A DNA stretch of 64,000 bases from Berkiella_A sp964633725 (GTDB lineage Bacteria > Pseudomonadota > Gammaproteobacteria > Berkiellales > Berkiellaceae): contig CAZWHY010000014.1 of NCBI GenBank assembly GCA_964633725.1, positions 1-64,000 of the forward strand. Direction: 5' to 3'. The position numbers and the translations under genes are program-made. Numbering within the stretch: the first letter of the stretch is position 1; each line of letters opens with the position of its first letter. Shown one piece after another: positions 17,704 through 26,189 of this stretch. Under the pieces are notes generated by a model that did not search any database, had not been told where the DNA came from, and worked only from the letters and a program-made list of their open reading frames with translations.

Positions 17704-18567
17704 TTATTCCCCTAACAAATCATATTCGTAATCTTGAGCTGGATAATGAAAAGGCACCGGACCATCCGGTAGACCCTGCATAAACTGCTGCACCCAGCTT
17801 GAGTCATCTTGAATCAGTTTTTCCGGTGTATTATGTCCTATGATGCGTCCTTCTGCCATCACATAAGTATAATCCGCAATGGTATTCGTCTCATGCACAT
17901 CATGAGAGACGATAACAGAGGTTAAATTCAACGCATCATTTAACAATCGAATCAGCTGAACCAGTACACCCATAGAGATAGGATCTTGACCAGCAAATGG
18001 TTCGTCATATAGTATTAACGATGGATCTAGCGCAATCGTGCGTGCCAATGCGGCTCTTCTTTGCATACCACCCGATAGCTCATTTGGCATCAGCTCTCTA
18101 GCACCTCGCAAGCCTACTGCCTGTAATTTCATCAGCACAATATCACGAATAACACTCTCAGATAATTTTGTATGTTCTCTAAAAGCAAAAGCCACATTTT
18201 CAAAAACACTCAAATCAGAAAACAAAGCACCACTTTGAAACAACATGCCCATTTTCTTCCGAACTTGAAATAAATCGCTGCGATTTAAATCAGGAATATT
18301 AATACCATTAAATAAAATCTGACCCTTACTAGGCTTTAGCTGCCCAGCTATTAATTTTAATAATGTTGTTTTACCCGTGCCACTGGGTCCCATAATGGCT
18401 GTCACTTTACCACGCTGAATATCGATATCAATATTATCGAAAATAGCTCTATTACCACGATAAAAAGTAAGCCCGCGGATTTCTACCGCATTATTGGGAT
18501 CCTGCATTGGATGATTGTTAGTTTTCATCCCATTAGGATAATCGATATCAGATGAAAATGTTATCAT
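17704..18567 (-). CDS. mlaF: lipid asymmetry ABC transporter ATPase MlaF
   Basis: The 287-residue ABC ATPase shows Walker A GPSGTGKT, signature LSGGMQRR, Walker B 'LILYDEPFAGQDP' and the switch His in 'VIVSHDV'. It powers MlaFEDB. Starts at residue 14 or 21 would remove an N-terminal leader of doubtful value; the first ATG lacks a strong binding site, so the true start is uncertain. First gene of the leftward mlaFEDCB operon, divergent from the yrbG-like gene across 133 bp that should hold both promoters. Confidence 0.95.
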   Translation of the reverse strand: MITFSSDIDYPNGMKTNNHPMQDPNNAVEIRGLTFYRGNRAIFDNIDIDIQRGKVTAIMGPSGTGKTTLLKLIAGQLKPSKGQILFNGINIPDLNRSDLFQVRKKMGMLFQSGALFSDLSVFENVAFAFREHTKLSESVIRDIVLMKLQAVGLRGARELMPNELSGGMQRRAALARTIALDPSLILYDEPFAGQDPISMGVLVQLIRLLNDALNLTSVIVSHDVHETNTIADYTYVMAEGRIIGHNTPEKLIQDDSSWVQQFMQGLPDGPVPFHYPAQDYEYDLLGE

Positions 18568-18700
18568 TATAGAATATTTAATCTTTCGTACTTTGTGGCA
18601 GTATTTGCGGTAACATAAATTTTTTTTATAAAATATTCAATTTTATCCGCATACTAACAAAATTTAGCATCACTTTTTGTGTATTTCGGGGGAGTTTGAT

Positions 18701-19681
18701 ATGGCTTGGCTTCAAGTAATCGTTGGATTGTTTTTATTAATTTGGAGTGCTGACAAGCTTGTTGACTATGCAGCAAAGCTTGCTTTCAGACTCAGTGTCG
18801 CACCATTAATTATTGGATTAACCATTATAGGATTTGGTACCTCAGCGCCTGAAATCTTCGTCGCCATTATTTCTAGTTTAAAAGGCAATGAAGATATTGC
18901 GCTTGGTAATGCTTTGGGATCTAACATCGCGAATATTGGATTAGTTGTTGGCATCACAGCTATTTTGCAACCCATTGCCAAATCTACCCAGTCTGCCCAA
19001 ACGATTAAAGATGAATTGATTGCACTGCTACTCATTAGCTTCGCTATTTATACTCTGCTTTTCTTTTTTGATTTTTCTATTTGGATGGGTATTTTACTTA
19101 TCACAATACTCGTTATATTTTTACTTTGGCTTATCAAAACCAGCCAACGACACCACGATAAATATGATACCTCTGATACCCCTGAATTTAATAAAAATCA
19201 TACCAATATATATATAATCCTATTCGGGCTAGTGGTTAGCTTACTTATGCTGGGTGTGGGCTCTAATTTTCTCGTGACCGGTGCTTCAGCAATAGCGCTG
19301 AACCTCGGTGTGAAGGAAACATTTATTGGACTAACTGTTGTGGCTATTGGCACCAGCCTACCTGAGTTATCTGTATCAATTATTGGTATTATCAAAAAAC
19401 AACATGGCATTGCGATTGGAAACATTATCGGTTCAAATATATTTAACTTAACCGCTGTGTTGGCTCCCATTGCAATTATTGCTCCCAGCACGAAATTAAG
19501 TTATTTAATTAAATTTAGAGATTTCCCTCTCATGCTCATACTAACGACCTTATTTGCTCTGCCATTTCTGCTAAACAATCAGAAAAAAAATGCTATAAAT
19601 CGGCAGGGTGGTATTTTATTACTATCCATTTACATTTGTTATTTAACTCTATTGATTTATCAAGCTAAAATTGTGATATAA
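18701..19681 (+). CDS. yrbG: calcium/sodium antiporter (YrbG-like)
   Basis: The 326-residue protein has two inverted repeats of five membrane helices, each with an alpha motif: 'GFGTSAPEIFVAIISS...ALGNALGSNIANIGLVVG' and 'AIGTSLPELSVSIIG...AIGNIIGSNIFNLTAV'. These are the ion-binding regions of the CaCA superfamily. ATG 18701 follows GGGGGAG at ideal spacing. It sits upstream of kdsD, as in E. coli, in the divergent partner of the mla operon. Confidence 0.92.
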   Translation: MAWLQVIVGLFLLIWSADKLVDYAAKLAFRLSVAPLIIGLTIIGFGTSAPEIFVAIISSLKGNEDIALGNALGSNIANIGLVVGITAILQPIAKSTQSAQTIKDELIALLLISFAIYTLLFFFDFSIWMGILLITILVIFLLWLIKTSQRHHDKYDTSDTPEFNKNHTNIYIILFGLVVSLLMLGVGSNFLVTGASAIALNLGVKETFIGLTVVAIGTSLPELSVSIIGIIKKQHGIAIGNIIGSNIFNLTAVLAPIAIIAPSTKLSYLIKFRDFPLMLILTTLFALPFLLNNQKKNAINRQGGILLLSIYICYLTLLIYQAKIVI

Positions 19682-19748
19682 TTTCATCAATTAATGAAAC
19701 TAACAAACAAACTCAGGTCGTCAAGATCTTTAATATTATGGAAGTATT

Positions 19749-20726
19749 ATGGAAGTCATTAGCAAGAATTTAATTCAACTTGGTCAAGCAGTTGTCTCAA
19801 TTGAGGCTGAAGCCATACAAGCTTTGTTGCAACGAATTGATCACCGTTTTGTCAAAGCATGTAAGCTTTTGCTCAAAACCCAAGGCAGAATCATTGTAAC
19901 TGGCATGGGAAAATCTGGTCACATTGCAAGCAAAATTGCCGCAACATTTGCCAGCACAGGCAGCCCAGCCTTTTTTGTTCACCCAGGTGAAGCCAGCCAT
20001 GGTGATATGGGAATGATTACCAAAGAAGATACCGTCATCGCGATATCTAATTCTGGTGAAGCAAACGAGCTGGTGACTATTTTGCCTTTGATTAAACGCT
20101 TAGGCATACCACTTATATCTTTTACCGGTAACCCATCCTCGACCCTAGCAACCGCCGCCGATGTGAATCTTGATGTCAGCGTTGAAAAAGAAGCTTGTAT
20201 TTTAGGCTTAGCGCCCACGTCTAGCACAACTGCTACTTTGGTTATGGGAGATGCACTCGCTATCGCACTATTAGACACGAAAGGTTTCAGTGCCGAAGAT
20301 TTTGCATTATCTCACCCAGGTGGTAGCCTAGGTCGACGCTTGCTCCTAAAAATAGATGACCTTATGCATACTGGCAAGCACATTCCAATGGTCAGCCAAA
20401 CAGCCACTGTCAAAGAAGCACTTTTTGAAATGACACGTTGTAGTTTGGGCATTACAGCTATCGTTAACGATCAACATCAACAAGTTGGTTTGTTTACTGA
20501 TGGCGATTTGCGACGAGCCTTAGATCTAAACATTAATGTCCATATAACCCCTATTACAGAAGTCATGACGCAACAAGGCACCGTTATACAACAAGGCATG
20601 TTAGCGGCAGAAGCCTTAAGAATCATGGAAGATAATAAAATTAACGCATTACTCGTGGTGGATCATCAACGAAAACTCATTGGCGCTTTAAATATGCATG
20701 ATTTGCTAAAAGCAGGCGTAATGTGA
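19749..20726 (+). CDS. kdsD: D-arabinose 5-phosphate isomerase
   Basis: The enzyme converts ribulose 5-phosphate to arabinose 5-phosphate, the first step to KDO for LPS. The 325-residue protein has an SIS sugar-isomerase domain (about 35-170; 'VTGMGKSGHIASKIAATFASTGSPAFFVHPGEASHGDMG') and two CBS domains (about 205-325). kdsC, which follows kdsD in E. coli, is missing here, so the KDO 8-phosphate phosphatase must be encoded elsewhere. Two tandem near-identical ATGGAAGT start regions exist; the second ATG is used. Confidence 0.96.
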   Translation: MEVISKNLIQLGQAVVSIEAEAIQALLQRIDHRFVKACKLLLKTQGRIIVTGMGKSGHIASKIAATFASTGSPAFFVHPGEASHGDMGMITKEDTVIAISNSGEANELVTILPLIKRLGIPLISFTGNPSSTLATAADVNLDVSVEKEACILGLAPTSSTTATLVMGDALAIALLDTKGFSAEDFALSHPGGSLGRRLLLKIDDLMHTGKHIPMVSQTATVKEALFEMTRCSLGITAIVNDQHQQVGLFTDGDLRRALDLNINVHITPITEVMTQQGTVIQQGMLAAEALRIMEDNKINALLVVDHQRKLIGALNMHDLLKAGVM

Positions 20727-20742
20727 AACGTCTCGAAATAAC

Positions 20743-21390
20743 GTGAATAAGCTTATATACAGTCTGATTTTTTTGATATGTTCTGGTCTGCTAGCCACTG
20801 CACTGATATTGCATTATCAACCTTTGACTTATGACTCACAATATCCATCTTCTGATCAGACTGACGGCCATACTAAGCCTGCCATTATTCGAGAAGCGAT
20901 GAGTGGCGTAACCGCTTGGCAATATAATGAACAGGGCGAAAAAATACAATCACTCAAAATGGATTCTTGGAAACAGTTTGTCAAAGATACCACCGTCTAT
21001 ATGAAACAACCTGCACTACAAATTAAAAATGAAGATGGCAGTATTTGGACTTTGAATTCACGCTTAGGCCAAGGGCTACAAGCACCATCACAAACCCAGT
21101 CCACCTTTAAGTTGGGACAATTTGATACCATAAAACTGCTTGAGCAAGTGCAAGTCTCACAAAAACAAGCTGACACAATAATGTTACACTTGGATACAGA
21201 AGAACTCACTTATCTTCCCAACAAACAATGGGTATCCTCAGATACGCTTGTTACCGTGACTAAAGAAGGTATGCGATTACAAGCAAACAGCCTGTTTGCT
21301 GAACTCGACAAAAAAATAATTCAGTTCTCTGGGCAAGTGGATTCTATTTATGAAAATTATGATGCAAATTATGAACAATCAAAATTTTAA
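20743..21390 (+). CDS. lptC: LPS export protein LptC
   Basis: The 215-residue bitopic protein has one N-terminal membrane anchor (about residues 5-24) and a periplasmic beta-jellyroll (about 50-205). It takes LPS from the LptBFG ATPase and passes it to LptA. Sequence conservation in LptC is low; the call rests on the anchor, length and place between kdsD and lptA. It starts with GTG at 20743. Its 3' end overlaps lptA by 41 bases if lptA starts at 21350. Confidence 0.9.
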   Translation: MNKLIYSLIFLICSGLLATALILHYQPLTYDSQYPSSDQTDGHTKPAIIREAMSGVTAWQYNEQGEKIQSLKMDSWKQFVKDTTVYMKQPALQIKNEDGSIWTLNSRLGQGLQAPSQTQSTFKLGQFDTIKLLEQVQVSQKQADTIMLHLDTEELTYLPNKQWVSSDTLVTVTKEGMRLQANSLFAELDKKIIQFSGQVDSIYENYDANYEQSKF

Positions 21391-21898
21391 AATTATATTA
21401 ACCACCCTTTTTTTATTTGCCGTTACGCCGAACACAACCTGGGCGAATATCGACCCCCAAACGCAAAATGAACCGATTCATATTGAGTCTGATCGCGTTA
21501 CCTTTATGCAAGAAAGCGGAAAAATCATCTATCAAGGTCACGTGGTAATGCGCACAGGCGATAAAATATTAAAGGCAAATGAAATCACGGTCAAAAGAGA
21601 TGCTAACCAAAAAATCACATCCATTTTGGCCACAGGACAACCTGCCAAATTTTCTACCCCCATGCAAAATAGTACAGAATTACTACATGCTCATGCGCAA
21701 AATATTGATTATGACCCATCTCTTTCTTTATTAATTCTGACGGGGCAAGCAAAACTTAAGCATCAACAAGATACTTTTGAGGGACCCATTTTGCGCTACA
21801 CATTAAACGAGCAAAAAATTGAAGCCGTCACCTCCAATAATCAACGCCCCAAAATGGTTATTATGCCTAAAACGTCTCCCCAAAAAGGTGACTCATGA
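21350..21898 (+). CDS. lptA: LPS transport periplasmic protein LptA
   Basis: The 182-residue protein has a signal peptide (cleavage near TTWA-NID) and an OstA/LptA domain starting 'PIHIESDRVTFMQESGKIIYQGHVVM', the strand-bridge fold that carries LPS across the periplasm. ATG codons at residues 1, 5 and 8 are possible; GTGGA lies upstream of the first. The end overlaps lptB by four bases (ATGA), indicating coupled translation. Confidence 0.94.
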   Translation: MKIMMQIMNNQNFKIILTTLFLFAVTPNTTWANIDPQTQNEPIHIESDRVTFMQESGKIIYQGHVVMRTGDKILKANEITVKRDANQKITSILATGQPAKFSTPMQNSTELLHAHAQNIDYDPSLSLLILTGQAKLKHQQDTFEGPILRYTLNEQKIEAVTSNNQRPKMVIMPKTSPQKGDS

Positions 21899-22623
21899 GC
21901 AATATACTCACCGCAAAAAACTTATCTAGACATTTTAAAGATAGACACGTTGTTAAAAATGTTTCCTTTACAGTCAAAAGCGGTGAAGTGGTTGGCTTAC
22001 TTGGCCCCAATGGTGCCGGTAAAACGACATGTTTTTATATGGTCGTTGGACTAACCGCTTGTGATCATGGCGAAGTCACACTCAACGAAGAGGTTCTCAC
22101 CACATTACCGATGCATAGACGCGCCCGATTAGGTATTGGCTACCTACCTCAGGAAGCCTCTATATTCAGAAAGCTTTCTGTAGAAGACAACATCTTAGCC
22201 ATATTAGAAACTCGCAAAGATATTAATCATACCGAGAGAAATGAACGCTTAGAGTCTTTAATTAATGAGTTTAATTTAAACCATGTGCGTAAAAATTTGG
22301 GTATTAGTTTATCAGGCGGGGAAAGAAGACGCGTTGAAATTGCTCGAGCCCTAGCGCTTACACCCAAATTTATATTATTGGATGAACCATTTGCTGGCGT
22401 CGATCCTATTTCTATCCAAGAGATAAAGCAGCAAATTACCTATCTCGCTCAAAAAGGCATTGGTATCTTAATCACTGATCATAATGTACGTGATACGTTG
22501 GCAATTTGCGATCATGCCACGATAATAAGTGAGGGTTCTGTCATAGCAACTGGGCATGCGGATAGTATTTTATCCAACCAAACTGTGCGTAAAGTCTATT
22601 TAGGCGATGAATTTACTTTATAA
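21895..22623 (+). CDS. lptB: LPS export ABC transporter ATPase LptB
   Basis: LptB is the cytoplasmic ATPase that drives LPS extraction by LptBFG. The 242-residue protein has Walker A GPNGAGKTT, Q-loop 'YLPQEASIFRKLSVEDN', signature LSGGERRR, Walker B 'FILLDEPFAGVDP' and the switch His in 'LITDHNV'. All are intact. It precedes rpoN, as in E. coli. The permeases lptF and lptG are not in the window. Confidence 0.97.
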   Translation: MSNILTAKNLSRHFKDRHVVKNVSFTVKSGEVVGLLGPNGAGKTTCFYMVVGLTACDHGEVTLNEEVLTTLPMHRRARLGIGYLPQEASIFRKLSVEDNILAILETRKDINHTERNERLESLINEFNLNHVRKNLGISLSGGERRRVEIARALALTPKFILLDEPFAGVDPISIQEIKQQITYLAQKGIGILITDHNVRDTLAICDHATIISEGSVIATGHADSILSNQTVRKVYLGDEFTL

Positions 22624-22702
22624 TCTAATAAAAGGTTCGCATCACATCCTGCTTTACTTATATTATAATTATAAGTAGAAAGATAAATATGAGAGCAAGC
22701 CT

Positions 22703-24160
22703 GTGAAACCCACTTTGCAATTAGGCATTGGCCAGCAACTAACAATGACACCACAGCTACAGCAGGCCATACGCTTGCTACAGCTCTCTTCTCTTGATTT
22801 ACAGCAAGAGATACAGTCAGCCTTAGAAAAAAACCCTTTATTAGAACTAGCGGAATCAGAAGAGGGGCAACCAGAGGATGGGGTGGTCTCAGATACAAGC
22901 TCAGCGCCCAATTCAGAATCAATCTCAGCCTCAGAAACTGATCAAACTCACACTCAAGAATCCACTACTGAGGAACCGCCTAACTGGGAAGCTCAAACCA
23001 GCTTTCAAAATAAAAATAATAGTTATCAAAAATCAGGCAATGAAATTGAATTGTTAGCTAGTGAACAAAACAGTTTGCGGGATCATCTTGTTTGGCAAAT
23101 GCAACTCACCCCCTTTTCAGATACAGATAGACTCATAGCGACATTATTAATCGACTCTATTAATGACGACGGATATTTAGAAAATTCTATTGAAAGTATA
23201 CACAGTACACTATCGGAAGACAGCGAACTAGAAATAGAGATTGATGAAGTGCAAGCTGTGTTACAACGTATTCAGCAGTTTGATCCTATTAGTGTAGGCG
23301 CCAGAAATTTGAGTGAGTGCTTAAAAATACAGCTTCGCTATTTGCCTCAAGAAACACCTTGGTATAAACAGACTACGACACTAGTGGACTCACATCTGAA
23401 ATTGCTGGCTCAGAGAGACTACCCTGCACTAAAACGAAAACTAGGCGTCAACTTAGATGAGCTAGAACAAATTATTTTATTAATACGCACCCTCAACCCA
23501 AAACCTGGTAGAAAGATAAGTAATAGTACCGCAGAATATATTACCCCTGATGTTTATGTATTCAAAAAAAATAATAAATGGGTGGTAGAGTTGAATCCGG
23601 AGTGCACACCCCATATTAATATTAATAACCGATACGCTTCTTTAATAAAACGAGCCGATAATAGTCGGGACAATCAGTTTCTAAAAGGCCAGTTACAAGA
23701 GGCCAAGTGGTTTTTAAAAAGCATTGAAAATAGACACGATACCTTGCTCAAAGTCGCAAAATGTATTGTTCAGGAACAAGATGCTTTTTTTAAATTAGGT
23801 GAGACTGCGATGAAACCATTAATCTTGCATAAAATTGCGGAACAGGTCGACATGCATGAGTCCACTATCTCTAGAGTCACAACGCAAAAATTTATCCATA
23901 CGCCAAGAGGTACCTATGAGCTGAAATATTTTTTCTCCAGCCATGTGAATACACAATCTGGCGGTCAATGCTCTGCTACCGCTATTCGCGCGTTTATCAA
24001 ACAATTGGTTGCACAGGAAAACTTAAAAAAACCACTAAGCGACTTAAAATTATCTACACTCTTAGCAGAGAAGGGTATTAAGGTAGCAAGGCGCACGGTT
24101 GCAAAATATCGTGAAGCCATGTCTATCCCACCTTCTAATGAACGAAAAAGACTATTTTAA
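22703..24160 (+). CDS. rpoN: RNA polymerase sigma-54 factor
   Basis: The 485-residue protein has the glutamine-rich activator-contact region I (residues 1-50, 'LTMTPQLQQAIRLLQLS'), an acidic region II of about 60 residues, the core-binding domain, an HTH, and the C-terminal RpoN box ARRTVAKYRE that reads the -24 element. It directs transcription from -24/-12 promoters together with enhancer-binding ATPases, none of which are seen here. The start is GTG 22703. It heads the rpoN-hpf-ptsN-hprK-rapZ run. Confidence 0.97.
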   Translation: MKPTLQLGIGQQLTMTPQLQQAIRLLQLSSLDLQQEIQSALEKNPLLELAESEEGQPEDGVVSDTSSAPNSESISASETDQTHTQESTTEEPPNWEAQTSFQNKNNSYQKSGNEIELLASEQNSLRDHLVWQMQLTPFSDTDRLIATLLIDSINDDGYLENSIESIHSTLSEDSELEIEIDEVQAVLQRIQQFDPISVGARNLSECLKIQLRYLPQETPWYKQTTTLVDSHLKLLAQRDYPALKRKLGVNLDELEQIILLIRTLNPKPGRKISNSTAEYITPDVYVFKKNNKWVVELNPECTPHININNRYASLIKRADNSRDNQFLKGQLQEAKWFLKSIENRHDTLLKVAKCIVQEQDAFFKLGETAMKPLILHKIAEQVDMHESTISRVTTQKFIHTPRGTYELKYFFSSHVNTQSGGQCSATAIRAFIKQLVAQENLKKPLSDLKLSTLLAEKGIKVARRTVAKYREAMSIPPSNERKRLF

Positions 24161-24179
24161 TAAAACATAAGGAAACTTT

Positions 24180-24488
24180 ATGCAATTAAATATTACCGGC
24201 CATCATGTTGAGATTACACCTGCTTTAAAAAGCTACGTGCAAGATAAAATCAAAAAAATTGAAAAACATTTTTCTAATATTACCAATGTTCATGTCACCT
24301 TAACGGTAGAGACAAAGCTTTTACAGCGAGCTGATGCTATCGTCCATTTGGCCAAAGGTGAAATAAATGCAACAGAGAAACATGAGGATATGTATGCCGC
24401 TATTGACGGATTAATGGACAAACTTGATAGGCAAGTGATCAAACATAAAGAAAAATTGCAAGCGCATGGGGATGATAGCACAATCTAA
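24180..24488 (+). CDS. hpf: ribosome hibernation promoting factor, short form
   Basis: The 102-residue protein matches the S30AE/Hpf fold: 'MQLNITGHHVEITPALKSYVQDKIKKIEKHF' at the N-terminus and 'INATEKHEDMYAAIDGLMDKLDRQV' in the second half. The short form helps make inactive 100S ribosome dimers in stationary phase together with RMF in gammaproteobacteria. AAGGAAACTTT precedes the ATG. It lies 19 bases after rpoN; a perfect inverted repeat and the MITE-like element separate it from ptsN. Confidence 0.95.
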   Translation: MQLNITGHHVEITPALKSYVQDKIKKIEKHFSNITNVHVTLTVETKLLQRADAIVHLAKGEINATEKHEDMYAAIDGLMDKLDRQVIKHKEKLQAHGDDSTI

Positions 24489-24503
24489 ACTACCAACATA
24501 AAT

Positions 24504-24536
24504 TTGTATCATGTCGGCAACCCTGGCATGATACAA
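24504..24536 (+). terminator. 10-bp perfect inverted repeat after hpf
   Basis: ttgtatcatg (24504-24513) pairs perfectly with 24527-24536 over a 13-base loop. No T run follows, so it may be an attenuating or 3'-end-stabilising stem rather than a full terminator. It lies just before the inserted palindromic element. Confidence 0.4.
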
Positions 24537-24555
24537 CCCTGTTTATTAAAATCAC

Positions 24556-24739
24556 TAAGGAATGGGCATGTAATAACTTACGGATTTAGCGCTCAGTAAG
24601 CTAGCATATTTAGATGGAACGATTGAGGCAAAATTCGAGCATAGCAGGGCTATGTGAGTGTTTTTCCGATTAAGATTCATTTAAAGATGGCTTGCTTAAT
24701 GAGATGATAAAACGGTAAGTTATTACATACCCATTCCTA
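24556..24739. mobile_element. MITE-like palindromic repeat element, copy 2
   Basis: This copy matches the element at 63-247 with a handful of substitutions and no visible length change. The ends are inverted repeats aggaatgggcatgtaat.../...attacatacccattcct, and the centre is the same catagc-agg-gctatg hairpin (24640-24654). It sits between hpf and ptsN in a normally compact operon and ends 15 bases before the ptsN start. The left flank is TA; the right flank is TA or AA, depending on where the end is drawn. Transcribed through the operon it would form a long RNA stem. Confidence 0.8.
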
Positions 24740-24754
24740 ACCAAAGGGCGTAAC

Positions 24755-25237
24755 ATGTCAACCCAGTCAACGCTTCCAACCCCAACGACAGATGATTATT
24801 TATCGCTGGAACGAACCGTTTATATGGCTTCTGCTTCCAGTAAAAAAAAGATAATCGAATTATTATCCAAAACCATTGCGATCACGATTCCCCAAATGAC
24901 AGAAAGCGTGTTATTTGACAGCTTTTTCCAACGCGAGCGCTTAGGTAGTACAGCTGTAGGTCGAGGATTCGCGCTCCCCCACTGCCGCGCAAAAGAAATA
25001 GAACAAATTATTGGGTGCTTTATGCGACTCAAATCTCCCGTTGATTTTGACGCATTAGACAATCAACCCATTGACTTGGTTTTTGCACTGGTTGTCCCTT
25101 TTGAGACTACAGAGTTACATCTGACCGTGCTAGCCAATATCGCTGAAAAATTCAGAAATGGCACCTACACCCAAGAATTACGAGCTGCAAAATCGCAAGA
25201 AGAATTGTTTAAGTTACTTGTTCGTGTATCATCCTAA
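24755..25237 (+). CDS. ptsN: nitrogen-regulatory PTS IIA protein
   Basis: EIIA(Ntr) is the output protein of the regulatory PTS. The 160-residue protein has the phospho-acceptor His in 'GFALPHCRAK', and the family blocks 'RERLGSTAVGRG' and 'PIDLVFALVVP'. AAAGGG lies nine bases upstream of ATG 24755, directly downstream of the inserted palindromic element, so the insertion left the binding site intact. Targets in other bacteria include potassium transport and stress signalling; the target here is unknown. Confidence 0.95.
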   Translation: MSTQSTLPTPTTDDYLSLERTVYMASASSKKKIIELLSKTIAITIPQMTESVLFDSFFQRERLGSTAVGRGFALPHCRAKEIEQIIGCFMRLKSPVDFDALDNQPIDLVFALVVPFETTELHLTVLANIAEKFRNGTYTQELRAAKSQEELFKLLVRVSS

Positions 25238-26096
25238 AATTGAAATCAATACACTTTACCAACACTTCAAACCTTATCTCAACTGGGATTGGGTCAATGC
25301 AAAAAATTCCTCTCTCCCGCTGTGCAATGCACATCATTTACCCATGGCTTGCCACTTTACAAAATTTAATATAGAACAACCCGCATTAATTTATATTATT
25401 GGAAAAAATAATATGAATATATGGCAAGATAATATTTTTTGTTTTCAAACAGAATATCCAGATAAAAATAAAAATTCACCTCGCTTAATTATTCTAGCGG
25501 AACAAACAATACAACAAATTCAAAATATAAACCCACATGCTTTTGATAAAATAAACATCCCCATTTTTGCAACGCAAAGTTCTGCTCAAGCTTGTTTAGA
25601 TTTTCTATTACCCTATTGCTACCATCAACTGAGTCTAAGGGAAATACAACATGGTACCTTTATCGAGGTTATGGGCAAGGGTGTTTTATTAACAGGAAAA
25701 AGCGGGGTTGGCAAAAGTTTAGCGGCTTTATATTGCCTAAAAAATCATCATGTCTTAATAGCAGATGATGCGCCTTTTTTTTATCAATATGGCACACAAT
25801 TAATAGGTGGTTGCCCAAGCAAGTTAGCAAATTTATTAGAAATACGAAATCTAGGCATTATTGATGTCACAAAAAGCTATGGCGCGCAGCATGTGAATAA
25901 AACTCACATATTAGACATGATTATCACTCTCACCTCTACTCCAGATATAGAGCGACCCACGATAATTCAGCAAAATACTGAGATTATTCTCGGTATTCCT
26001 ATCCCTAAAATATCGCTGCCTTTTACTGAAAATGTCGCGATACTAATTGAGAATGCCGTTAGATGTCTATATACTAATCAAATCTCCAATTCTTAA
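25218..26096 (+). CDS. hprK: HPr kinase/phosphorylase-like protein
   Basis: HprK phosphorylates HPr on Ser46 and removes that phosphate. The C-terminal half has the P-loop 'GKGVLLTGKSGVGKS', 'VLIADD', the preceding His in 'IQHGTFIEV', and the family signature 'LEIRNLGIIDVTKSYG'. Two usual residues differ: the GDSG before the P-loop reads GKSG, and the Glu after GKS reads Leu. The start is unsure: an ATG at 25158 overlaps ptsN by 80 bases, while TTG 25218 and GTG 25224 overlap it by 20 or less. The N-terminal domain is divergent. Its substrate HPr, with Ser46, is encoded downstream. Confidence 0.82.
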   Translation: MFVYHPKIEINTLYQHFKPYLNWDWVNAKNSSLPLCNAHHLPMACHFTKFNIEQPALIYIIGKNNMNIWQDNIFCFQTEYPDKNKNSPRLIILAEQTIQQIQNINPHAFDKINIPIFATQSSAQACLDFLLPYCYHQLSLREIQHGTFIEVMGKGVLLTGKSGVGKSLAALYCLKNHHVLIADDAPFFYQYGTQLIGGCPSKLANLLEIRNLGIIDVTKSYGAQHVNKTHILDMIITLTSTPDIERPTIIQQNTEIILGIPIPKISLPFTENVAILIENAVRCLYTNQISNS

Positions 26097-26189
26097 TTTA
26101 TTTTTGTTCAGCAGTCCGTCGCTATCCTAAAACAATAATAAAATAATCAATAATTTTTATTGATTCAAATATAAAGTTAAGGTATCAAC

